Assembly: GCA_023433275.1 (NCBI GenBank)
Contig: JAEZDN010000043.1
Span: forward strand, 1 to 24,919
From: Verrucomicrobiota bacterium
Lineage (GTDB): Bacteria; Verrucomicrobiota; Verrucomicrobiia; Opitutales; Opitutaceae
DNA length: 24,919 nt
Direction: 5' to 3'
Shown here: in pieces, positions 8,168 through 14,337 of the stretch
Layout: the number at the start of each line of letters is the position of its first letter
Numbering within the stretch: the first letter of the stretch is position 1
Position numbers and translations under genes: made by a program
The notes under the pieces: model-generated
The model's input: only the letters and a program-made list of their open reading frames with translations
Databases searched by the model: none
Told to the model about the DNA's origin: nothing

Positions 8168-8581
8168 TCAAGTCGCGACGGCTTTGGCCGGGACCGGTTC
8201 TTCGCGCGGGGTGACCTGATGGATTTTCAGGCGGCGGATTCCGCCGGGGGTGGGCCAGTCGACGATGTCGCCGGCGCGTTGTCCGATCAGGGCCGTGCCG
8301 ACCGGGGTAAGAATGGAGAGACGGCCGGTGGCGATATCCGCATGCTCGGGGAACGTGAGGGTGTATTCCTCAATCTCGCTCGTGTAGAGGTCCTCGATTT
8401 TAACCTGTGCGCCCATCGTCACGATGTCGGCCGGGATGGCGGCGGGATCGATGATCACGGCGCGGTCGAGCTCGACGCGAAGGCGTTCCAATGCAGGCGA
8501 GGAGGACGAGCCGGACGTGGCGCTGGCCAGCAGGCGGAGGCGGCTGTGGTCGTCGCGGGTAATGTAGAGCGGAGAAATCAT
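8168..8581 (-). CDS. rnk: Rnk-like GreA/GreB C-terminal domain protein (RNA polymerase-binding)
   Basis: The 137-residue protein matches the size and layout of Rnk, the regulator of nucleoside diphosphate kinase. A short N-terminal helical region contains LERLRVELDRAVI, followed by the GreA/GreB-like C-terminal domain with IPADIVTMGAQVKIEDL and the conserved LTPVGTALIGQRAGDIVDW and PGGIRRLKI stretch. It lacks the long N-terminal coiled coil of GreA, so it can bind RNA polymerase but should not stimulate transcript cleavage. The start at 8581 is chosen because the upstream extension is low-complexity and not family-like. The gene runs in the same direction as the cupin gene, 115 bp downstream of it, and could share its transcript. 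Confidence 0.88.
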   Translation of the reverse strand: MISPLYITRDDHSRLRLLASATSGSSSSPALERLRVELDRAVIIDPAAIPADIVTMGAQVKIEDLYTSEIEEYTLTFPEHADIATGRLSILTPVGTALIGQRAGDIVDWPTPGGIRRLKIHQVTPREEPVPAKAVAT

Positions 8582-8696
8582 GAGGAATAGGATGCCAACG
8601 GGGTTTGGGGTGGTGGGGCGGTTAACGCGACGCACCGGGACGCCCGGCGGAGGGCCTGCCTCCACCGGGCGCTGACGGACGCGGCCGGGAATCGAA

Positions 8697-9044
8697 TCAG
8701 GCGCGCGCCGTGATGATCTGCGGCTCGATCACCTGCCGCGGGGGAATTTCCACGCGGAGGATGCGAGTCGGGCCGTTGGCGCCGGCGGACAGGACCGGCG
8801 AGGTGCCCGCCTTGACCAGGTGCGCGCCGCCTTGGTTGATGATGGCGGTGACGCCTTCGAGATGGACGGCGATATCGCCATCGATCGCGAAGAGAAGTTG
8901 TTCATCGGCGGAAGCGCTTTCGGGCAGCTTCGCTTCCGAATCGGGTTGGAGGGTGAGGATCGTGCACGTGAACCCGCGCTGATGAAGGACGGGGGCGGTG
9001 GTGAGGGCGGCGGACGGACGTTCGAGGGTTTCGAGGGAATTCAT
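8697..9044 (-). CDS. Small cupin-fold protein
   Basis: The 115-residue product reads as a single cupin barrel: a central DEQLLFAIDGDIAVHLEG segment resembles cupin motif 1 and the strands around HLVKAG resemble motif 2. The usual metal ligands (HxH, Glu, His) are mostly absent, so it may bind a ligand without metal or be non-enzymatic. The start at 9044 (MNSLETLERP) begins the recognisable protein; the longer frame upstream is arginine/proline-rich and unlike a protein N-terminus. The function is unknown. It lies upstream of the rnk-like gene on the same strand. Confidence 0.7.
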   Translation of the reverse strand: MNSLETLERPSAALTTAPVLHQRGFTCTILTLQPDSEAKLPESASADEQLLFAIDGDIAVHLEGVTAIINQGGAHLVKAGTSPVLSAGANGPTRILRVEIPPRQVIEPQIITARA

Positions 9045-9462
9045 GATGGGAATGATTGGGAATGATTGAGGAACGAGGATGCGGAAAATCCCGGACACGA
9101 CGGTGTCCGGGCGAAAAGCGATCGCGGGGGCAATCGCGCGGGAAACGAGGCCGCGGGGGCGCTCGATGGCCGGTCGAACCAAACCGCCCGCAGGCGGTTC
9201 AGGCTTCGCGGCCGGCCGCGCCAGGGAAGATGGCCGGCAACATGGTCCCGTGAATGTAGAGATGACGCTTCATGATTATGGCGGGAGCAGATGCTTCGGG
9301 CACCATCTCTGCCGATCGCGATTTGTCAACTCGCGCGAACCTCGGAAAACGGCCGCGACTTTCTGAATCGTTCGATTCGGGAATATTGGAAAAGAGTGTC
9401 CGCGCGGGCGACGGTCGCTCGTTGAGGCATTGAAACCATCATCACCCCAAGGAGATCATCCC
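9045..9462. other. 418-bp spacer between divergent genes, no gene seen
   Basis: This gap should contain the promoters of the leftward cupin gene and the rightward AHSA1 gene. It holds three palindromes: a 9-bp stem at 9090-9111, a 7-bp stem at 9182-9199 (AACCGCC, 4-nt loop, GGCGGTT) and a perfect 14-bp palindrome CGCGGCCGGCCGCG at 9207-9220. Several short open frames cross it, but none has a credible protein composition. The last 150 bp are less GC-rich, as expected for a promoter region. Confidence 0.6.
9085..9111 (-). promoter_or_regulatory. Hairpin with T-run in the leader of the cupin gene
   Basis: On the minus strand a perfect 9-bp stem (9103-9111 with 9090-9098, 4-nt loop) is followed by ATTTT. 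It lies only 41 bp upstream of the cupin start. It is shaped like an intrinsic terminator, but it lies ahead of the gene, so it could be an attenuator or could block antisense transcription from the right. Confidence 0.4.
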
Positions 9463-9912
9463 ATGTCCACGAACACCATCCGCCTGCACCGCGTCCTGAA
9501 AGCCCCGCCCGAAAAAGTCTATCGCGCATTCCTCGATGCCGATGCCATGGCGAAGTGGATTGCCCCGAATGGATTCACCTGCCGGGTGCATCACCTCGAC
9601 GCGAAGGTGGGCGGCACGTATCGCGCCTCGTTCACGAATTTCACCACGCAGAAGAGTCATTCCTTCGGCGGCACCTACCAGGAACTCGTGCCGGGCGAGC
9701 GCTTGAAATACACGGATCGGTTCGAGGATCCGAATCTGCCCGGAGAGATCCAGGTGACAGTGCTCTTCAAGCAGGTGCTGGTCGGCACCGAGGTGAGCAT
9801 TGAGCAAGCGGGCGTGCCCGCGGTGATCCCGCCCGAGATGTGTTATCTCGGCTGGCAGGAGTCGCTGATCAACCTCGCGGCCTTGGTCGAACCGGACATC
9901 CAGGAAGGCTGA
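9463..9912 (+). CDS. AHSA1/SRPBCC-family protein
   Basis: The 149-residue protein is a typical AHSA1-like START/Bet v1 fold: the opening RVLKAPPEKVYRAFLD, then MAKWIAPNGF, the central VGGTYRASF and SFGGTYQELVPGERLKYTDRFED, and the closing GWQESLINLAALVE helix. The fold forms a hydrophobic cavity; members act in ligand binding or have unknown roles, so no reaction is assigned. The start at 9463 is decided by the Shine-Dalgarno AAGGAG at 9449-9454, 8 bp upstream, which is the best ribosome site in this part of the window. A longer in-frame ATG at 9430 lies before that site and is rejected. It appears monocistronic, since the next gene has its own leader with hairpins. Confidence 0.9.
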   Translation: MSTNTIRLHRVLKAPPEKVYRAFLDADAMAKWIAPNGFTCRVHHLDAKVGGTYRASFTNFTTQKSHSFGGTYQELVPGERLKYTDRFEDPNLPGEIQVTVLFKQVLVGTEVSIEQAGVPAVIPPEMCYLGWQESLINLAALVEPDIQEG

Positions 9913-9924
9913 GATCGATTTCTG

Positions 9925-9972
9925 CCACGGCGGGGTCGCCGTGGCTCCAGCGCCTCGAGCGCGGCGACCCCG
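9925..9972. repeat. Overlapping alternative palindromes in a spacer
   Basis: A perfect 8-bp hairpin CCACGGCG-GGGT-CGCCGTGG (9925-9944) overlaps one arm of an 11-bp inverted repeat, CGGGGTCGCCG at 9931-9941 and its exact complement at 9962-9972. The two structures are mutually exclusive. They lie between the AHSA1 stop and the Gfo/Idh/MocA start. No T-run follows either stem. Confidence 0.5.
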
Positions 9973-10093
9973 ATCGCGGCGTGTCATTGAGCGCGAGCCG
10001 GGTCAAATTCGACACCGGCCCGACTTCGAACCGGATGCCCCCTTGACCAGTCGAATTCCGGAGATAGTTTTCCGCACCAAGGAAATTACCCCT

Positions 10094-11185
10094 ATGAACA
10101 CACGCAGACGGTTTTTGGCCCAGGTGGCGGCGGGAGCGGTTGGATTGACGATCGGGTCCCGATCGTGGGCGTCGACGCTCGTGCCGAAGAAAAAGGATCG
10201 GCTCGGCGTCGCCTTGGTAGGGCTCGGTTATTACAGCACCGATCTGCTGGCGCCCGCGCTGCAGCAGACGGCTCATTGCCGGCTGGCCGGCGTGGTCTCG
10301 GGGACGCCCTCGAAGTTGAAGACGTGGCAGGAGCGCCACCGGTTGCCCGAGGCGGCGCTGTATGATTATTCGAATTTCGACTCGATCGCCAACAATCCCG
10401 ACATCGATGTCGTGTATGTCGTGTTGCCGCCGTCGATGCATGCCGAGTACACGATCCGCGCCGCGAAGGCGGGGAAACACGTGTGGTGTGAAAAGCCGAT
10501 GGCGCCGTCGGTGAAGGAGTGCGAGGCCATGATCAGGGCGTGCCGGGACAACGGGGTGTCGCTCGCGATCGGCTACCGGCTCCATCACGAGCCGAACACG
10601 CAAAAAATCATGCAGTTCCGCCGCGAGCAGAAATACGGCAAGGCGGTCCATGTCACGGCCGAGGCGGGTTACCGCGATCCGCGCAAGGATCATTGGAAAC
10701 AGAAGAAGGCGATGGGCGGCGGCGTGATGGGCGACATGGGCGTGTATCCGCTCAACGCCATCCGCTACGGCACCGGGCTGGAGCCGATTGCCGTGACGGC
10801 CCAGGCGTCGACGACGCGTCCCGAGATTTATACCGAGGTGGAGGAGACCATGGCGTTCGAGCTGGATTTCCCCGGTGGTGTCACCGCGAAGGGCGAGGCG
10901 AGCTTCGGCAAGCAGATGAACAAGCTGCACGTGAAGAACACGGACGGGTGGTACGAACTCGCGCCGTTCCAATCGTACAGCGGCGTCAAGGGCACCACGA
11001 GCGACGGGATCGCGCTCAATGCCACGATTCCGAACCAGCAGGCGAAGCAGATGGATGACGACGCGCTCGCGATCATGAACGGCACCCCGCTCCTCTGCCC
11101 GGGTGAGGAAGGTCTCAAGGACACCATCGTGGTCGAGGCGATCTACCGCGCCGCCGCTTCCGGCAAGAAAGAGAAAGTCGGGTGA
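10094..11185 (+). CDS. Tat-exported Gfo/Idh/MocA-family oxidoreductase
   Basis: The 363-residue protein begins with a twin-arginine signal (MNTRRRFLAQVAAGAVGL, then a likely cleavage near the SRSWA segment). This means it is folded in the cytoplasm with its nicotinamide cofactor and exported to the periplasm. The Rossmann part follows with LVGLGYYS (about 41-48), then the family signature CEKPMAPSVKECEAMI with EKP at 133-135. The C-terminal substrate domain contains GGGVMGDMGVYPLNAIRYG. The layout resembles Zymomonas glucose-fructose oxidoreductase, but the substrate cannot be predicted. The start at 10094 has AAGGA at 10079-10083 upstream and places the RR motif at the N-terminus. The longer frame from 9941 crosses the spacer palindromes and is rejected. 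Confidence 0.9.
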   Translation: MNTRRRFLAQVAAGAVGLTIGSRSWASTLVPKKKDRLGVALVGLGYYSTDLLAPALQQTAHCRLAGVVSGTPSKLKTWQERHRLPEAALYDYSNFDSIANNPDIDVVYVVLPPSMHAEYTIRAAKAGKHVWCEKPMAPSVKECEAMIRACRDNGVSLAIGYRLHHEPNTQKIMQFRREQKYGKAVHVTAEAGYRDPRKDHWKQKKAMGGGVMGDMGVYPLNAIRYGTGLEPIAVTAQASTTRPEIYTEVEETMAFELDFPGGVTAKGEASFGKQMNKLHVKNTDGWYELAPFQSYSGVKGTTSDGIALNATIPNQQAKQMDDDALAIMNGTPLLCPGEEGLKDTIVVEAIYRAAASGKKEKVG

Positions 11186-11206
11186 TTCGCGATCGAGGGG
11201 CCGTAG

Positions 11207-11227
11207 GGGCGCAGTCTTGCTGCGCCC
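11207..11227. repeat. GC hairpin, interspersed palindrome family
   Basis: A perfect 8-bp stem GGGCGCAG/CTGCGCCC with loop TCTTG lies 22 bp after the Gfo/Idh/MocA stop. It has the same geometry as 8070-8090 and 12532-12552. No T-run follows on the plus strand, so terminator activity is doubtful. Confidence 0.6.
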
Positions 11228-11250
11228 TGAGACGTGCGCGAGGGAATGGA

Positions 11251-11272
11251 GGGCGCACCAAGACCGCGCCCC
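11251..11272. repeat. Degenerate GC hairpin of the same family
   Basis: GGGCG and CGCCC arms flank an imperfect centre containing CCAAGACC. It lies 24 bp after the better copy at 11207-11227, suggesting a paired arrangement of two units in this spacer. Confidence 0.4.
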
Positions 11273-11343
11273 AGCGTGGTGGGGTTGGCTAGTGGCGGGG
11301 ACCGTCGGTCGGGCGAAGCACGATTGCAGGGTCAGACCGGTGA

Positions 11344-11375
11344 GCGCGGCTCGTCCGGACGACTCGCCCTGACGG
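11344..11375. repeat. 32-bp interspersed repeat, copy 2
   Basis: It matches 6424-6455 at 30 of 32 positions. In this copy the core TCGTCCGGACGA is a perfect 12-bp palindrome. It lies 41 bp upstream of the glutathionyl-hydroquinone reductase gene, within the 230-bp spacer 11186-11415, which holds no gene. Confidence 0.6.
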
Positions 11376-11415
11376 CACGCCTTGCGGAATTGGACGCGGC
11401 GACCATGGTTCAGGC

Positions 11416-12351
11416 ATGGCCACGAAGGCGCAGTTTCCGGAAGAGGCATCGGAGGACGGGGAGTTCAAACGGCAGGAAGACTCCTTCCGGGATTGGGTGA
11501 AGGCGGACGGATCCACGCCGTATGCGCCCGATGCCGGGCGTTACCACCTGTATGTGTCGTTCGCCTGTCCGTGGGCGCATCGCACGCTCATCGTCCGGAA
11601 ACTGAAAGGCCTCGAGCGGGCGATCGGGTTCACCGCGGTCGACCCGGTCCGGGACGAGCGCGGGTGGGCGTTTCGGGACGGACCCGGTTTTTCGCGCGAT
11701 CCGATCAACGGTTTTCAGTTTCTCTCCGAAGCCTATCGGGCGTCGGATCCGGATTTCCACGGGCGATGGACCGTGCCGGTGCTGTGGGACACGCGAACGA
11801 AGCGGATCGTGAACAATTCCGAGGATGACATCTGCCGGATGTTCAACGACGAGTTTGGATCCCTCGCGAACGGCGCGGTCGACTTGTTTCCCGCGGATTT
11901 GCGGCGCGAGCAGGACGCGCTGAGCGGGAAAATTTATGAACACGTGAACAACGGTGTTTACCGGGCGGGCTTCGCGACGGAACAAGCCGCCTATGAGCGC
12001 GCGGTGCGTGATTTGTTTTCGACGCTCGACGAGTTGGAGGCGCGGCTGGAGAAATCGCGCTTTCTGCTGGGGGATCGGTGCGTGGAAACGGACTGGCGCC
12101 TGTTCTGCACGTTGATCCGCTTCGACGCGGTGTATCACGGCCACTTCAAGTGCAATGTCCGGCGGATCGTGGATTATCCCCATCTCTCCGGCTACCTTCG
12201 GGATCTTTATCAGACACCCGGGATCGCGGACACGGTGAACCTGGACCACATCAAGGCGCACTACTATGTGACGCATACGGAAATCAACCCGACGCGGGTC
12301 GTGCCGCTGGGGCCGGCGCTGGATTGGAACGCGCCGCATGGGCGCGGCTGA
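11416..12351 (+). CDS. Glutathionyl-hydroquinone reductase (YqjG/ECM4 type, Xi-class GST)
   Basis: The enzyme reduces glutathionyl-hydroquinones and similar conjugates, releasing hydroquinone, and is used in quinone detoxification or aromatic catabolism in the cytoplasm. The 311-residue product has the family signature CPWAHR with catalytic Cys51, preceded by GRYHLYVSFA. It continues with the thioredoxin-fold segment TVPVLWD and the IVNNSEDDICRMFN glutathione-binding stretch, and then the all-helical C-terminal domain with FLLGDRCVETDWRLFCTLIRFD and YHGHFKCN. The length is typical for the class. The start at 11416 matches the family N-terminus; another ATG at 11405 is out of frame. No neighbour suggests a pathway. 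It is followed by the repeat-rich 773-bp spacer. Confidence 0.94.
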   Translation: MATKAQFPEEASEDGEFKRQEDSFRDWVKADGSTPYAPDAGRYHLYVSFACPWAHRTLIVRKLKGLERAIGFTAVDPVRDERGWAFRDGPGFSRDPINGFQFLSEAYRASDPDFHGRWTVPVLWDTRTKRIVNNSEDDICRMFNDEFGSLANGAVDLFPADLRREQDALSGKIYEHVNNGVYRAGFATEQAAYERAVRDLFSTLDELEARLEKSRFLLGDRCVETDWRLFCTLIRFDAVYHGHFKCNVRRIVDYPHLSGYLRDLYQTPGIADTVNLDHIKAHYYVTHTEINPTRVVPLGPALDWNAPHGRG

Positions 12352-12373
12352 GGCAGGAGAGGCATGGTCCGCA

Positions 12374-12427
12374 GATCGGGGACCTGAACTCCCTGAATCA
12401 GACAAGGACTCGCCCAGAGGGCGCTAG
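12374..12427. repeat. Decayed right half of the 154-bp MITE-like repeat
   Basis: About 54 bp beginning GATCGGGGA align, with several substitutions and small gaps, to the right halves of the two intact units at 12603-12756 and 12857-13010 (the CTGAATSAGACMAGG and CAGAGRGCGCYAGG segments are recognisable). It lies 22 bp after the upstream gene stop and has no recognisable left half. Confidence 0.6.
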
Positions 12428-12489
12428 GCCGGACTCATGCAGCTGGAAGGCAATTCCGCAGCGTGCGCGGGCGAACGGTGCCGTTGTCG

Positions 12490-12510
12490 GGGCGTGCCTC
12501 GTCCACGCCC
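12490..12510. repeat. GC hairpin, interspersed palindrome family
   Basis: A 7-bp perfect stem GGGCGTG/CACGCCC with a 7-nt loop lies 21 bp from the related hairpin at 12532-12552. No T-run is adjacent on either strand. Confidence 0.45.
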
Positions 12511-12531
12511 TCGGTTCCCGCAGCGAGAAAA

Positions 12532-12552
12532 GGGCGCGGTCAAGCCGCGCCC
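12532..12552. repeat. GC hairpin, interspersed palindrome family
   Basis: A perfect 8-bp stem GGGCGCGG/CCGCGCCC with loop TCAAG. It is preceded by AAAA on the plus strand, so on the minus strand it would look like a terminator, but no minus-strand gene reads into it. It is almost the reverse complement of 8139-8157. Confidence 0.6.
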
Positions 12553-12602
12553 CGAAGGGGAATGTCCGCGGGCTGCTGGTTCGGACTGAGTTCGAACCCG
12601 GT

Positions 12603-12756
12603 TTGCCTTCGCGTCCTTGGCGTCCTCTGCGCGAGGCAACCCAGGCAACCGGGGCGAGGGCGCCCCGGCTCCATGACTGGGGATGCCGCGACTTGATCGG
12701 GGATGAACCTTCTGAATGAGACCAGGCCTCGCGCAGAGAGCGCCAGGGGCGCGGAG
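12603..12756. repeat. MITE-like 154-bp repeat, unit 1
   Basis: It is identical to 12857-13010 at about 150 of 154 positions by hand alignment, with a fixed offset of 254 bp and no gaps. Its ends are imperfect inverted repeats of about 31 bp (12607-12637 and 12726-12756), sharing the inner sequence CTGCGCGAGGC. No transposase or convincing reading frame lies inside. The unit could fold into one long hairpin. Confidence 0.85.
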
Positions 12757-12856
12757 GGGACGGAATTCAGGAAGGGGCTGAACCACGGAAGACACGGGTT
12801 ACACTGAATGCGTGCGGGTTTAAATGTCCGGCGGACATGAGGCTGAACTCGGCTGA

Positions 12857-13010
12857 TTGCCTTCGCGTCCTTGGCGTCCTCTGCGCGAGGCAACCCAGGC
12901 AACCTGGGCGAGGGCGCCCCGGCTCCATGACTGGGGATGCCGCGACTTGATCGGGGATGAACCTTCTGAATAAGACCAGGCCTCGCGCAGAGAGCGCCAA
13001 GGGCGCGAAG
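12857..13010. repeat. MITE-like 154-bp repeat, unit 2
   Basis: This is the second near-identical unit, in the same orientation, 100 bp after unit 1. The terminal inverted repeats at 12861-12891 and 12980-13010 match at 28 of 31 positions. The spacer between the units contains AACCACGGAAGACACGG (12781-12797), a purine-rich motif partly echoed at 13026. The whole gap 12352-13124 holds no gene that I can support. Confidence 0.85.
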
Positions 13011-13124
13011 TCAGGTAGAGATCACAACACGGAAAAATACGATACACGCGGGCATCGGGTCGCTTGATTTATGCCTTGTATCCCGGGAAGAGCGGCTCTC
13101 CGTTAGCGCTTTTATTCTTCAATC

Positions 13125-14333
13125 ATGAAAATGAATTTCGCCCTTCGTGGGTTCCTGGCGGTCCTGGTGTTGGTGGGTTTGCTCGCTGTGGCGCGAGCGG
13201 ACATTCTCGATGACTATGTCAAACGGCTCCGCGCGGATGCCGCCGGTGAGCGGAAGGAGACGGGGTTCATGTCCGCCGGGTCGGATTTTCTCTATGGGCA
13301 GGATTATTATGAGGCCGGAAACAGTGGGTCGGCCGTGGGTTATTTTCGCGATGCCTTGAGGAAGGACGAGGGCAATGCGTTCTTTCATTATCAGTTGGGC
13401 GCCGCGCTGTGGAAGAGCTCCGACGCCGGCGGGAAAGCGGAAGCGGAGGAACGATTCGCCGCGGCGTTTCGCCTGCAGCCGGCGTTGCGTGATCGTTTTG
13501 AACGTGAGTTCAAGAAACCGGCCCCGAGGCAGCCCGCGGCACCCGCCCGGCCTGCGGCGGAAAATGGCGCCGGGAAGGCCGAGCCCGAAGCGAAACCGCC
13601 GGCAGTGGTGGGGCCGGCTACCGGGGCGCCGCGCGCGGCCTCGGTGCAGGCGTACATCGACCGGCTCAAGCAGTCGGACGCCGCACGTGGACCCGAGACC
13701 GCCATGCTGACGCCCGGGCGGATGGCGTTGTCCGGTATCGAGTATTATGAAACCCAGGCGTTCGACAGCGCGGAAACGGCCTTCGCCCTCGCGCTGGCGC
13801 AGGATGCGGACAACCCGCACTTGAACTACCTCATGGCCGTCGCGCTGGCGGCGCAAGGGGAGGTGGCGACGGTGCCGCTGCGCCGGGCGGTCGCGGGAGA
13901 TCCGTCACTGCAGGCGCAGTTCGAGCGCGACGCCGCGGCGGCGCGGGTTGCCTGGGAACGGCAGGTGGAGGCGCGGAAGCCCAAGACGACGCCCGCGGCG
14001 CCGGAGCCGCCGCCGGGTGGCGCGCTCGTTTTCGGGAATTATGTCTGTTCGGAAACCATTTGGAACGGGCCCAATCGCACGCCCGCGTTTCGCTCGGAGT
14101 ACCGGGGTTATTTCGAACTCAAGGCCGACGGCACCTACCGCTGGCTCGATGACGGGGCGACCGGGCGTTACCGATATGATGCGAAGACGGGGGTGGTGAC
14201 GTGGCTCTCGGGCCATTTTGCCGGCGGCGGTGCCCCGCGATCCACGCTCTATCGCCGCGACGGCGCAAACGGACTGATGTCGATCCACTTCTCCGATTCC
14301 CTGCGCTGGAATGTCATTTGCGAGAAGAAGTGA
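13125..14333 (+). CDS. Secreted protein with duplicated TPR-like module and C-terminal beta domain
   Basis: The 402-residue product starts with a signal peptide (about 1-25, cleavage likely after ARA). Two homologous modules follow, roughly residues 28-130 and 174-282. Each has a YxxRL opening, an ET then YYE segment, the TPR-like SAxxxFxxAL and a closing QFER or RFER helix. They are joined by an Ala/Pro-rich linker (131-172). The C-terminal domain (about 302-402) begins GNYVCSE and contains GYFELKADGTYRWLDDG and GRYRYDAKTGVVTWLSGHF, a small beta-rich domain I recognise only as a recurring uncharacterised type. It is probably periplasmic, with a scaffold or binding role, but the function is unknown. 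The start is ATG 13125; ATG 13131 is an alternative. Its stop is 4 bp from the convergent rhamnosidase stop, with no terminator between. Confidence 0.82.
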   Translation: MKMNFALRGFLAVLVLVGLLAVARADILDDYVKRLRADAAGERKETGFMSAGSDFLYGQDYYEAGNSGSAVGYFRDALRKDEGNAFFHYQLGAALWKSSDAGGKAEAEERFAAAFRLQPALRDRFEREFKKPAPRQPAAPARPAAENGAGKAEPEAKPPAVVGPATGAPRAASVQAYIDRLKQSDAARGPETAMLTPGRMALSGIEYYETQAFDSAETAFALALAQDADNPHLNYLMAVALAAQGEVATVPLRRAVAGDPSLQAQFERDAAAARVAWERQVEARKPKTTPAAPEPPPGGALVFGNYVCSETIWNGPNRTPAFRSEYRGYFELKADGTYRWLDDGATGRYRYDAKTGVVTWLSGHFAGGGAPRSTLYRRDGANGLMSIHFSDSLRWNVICEKK

Positions 14334-14337
14334 CGGC

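Noticed and set aside
6803..8590. A 595-residue plus-strand frame across the PEGA and rnk-like genes
   Set aside because: It spans two genes and a terminator-like hairpin and has no domain; the minus-strand products are recognisable.
9869..11449. A 526-residue minus-strand frame opposite the Gfo/Idh/MocA gene
   Set aside because: It crosses intergenic repeats at both ends and has shadow composition; the plus-strand gene has a Tat signal and family motifs.
12603..13010. A CRISPR array as an explanation of the direct repeats
   Set aside because: The units are 154 bp, there are only two plus a fragment, and they carry their own terminal inverted repeats; no cas genes are present.
12424..13047. 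Several short open frames in the repeat spacer
   Set aside because: Near-identical peptides arise because the frames run through the duplicated 154-bp units. There is no start context or protein-like composition.
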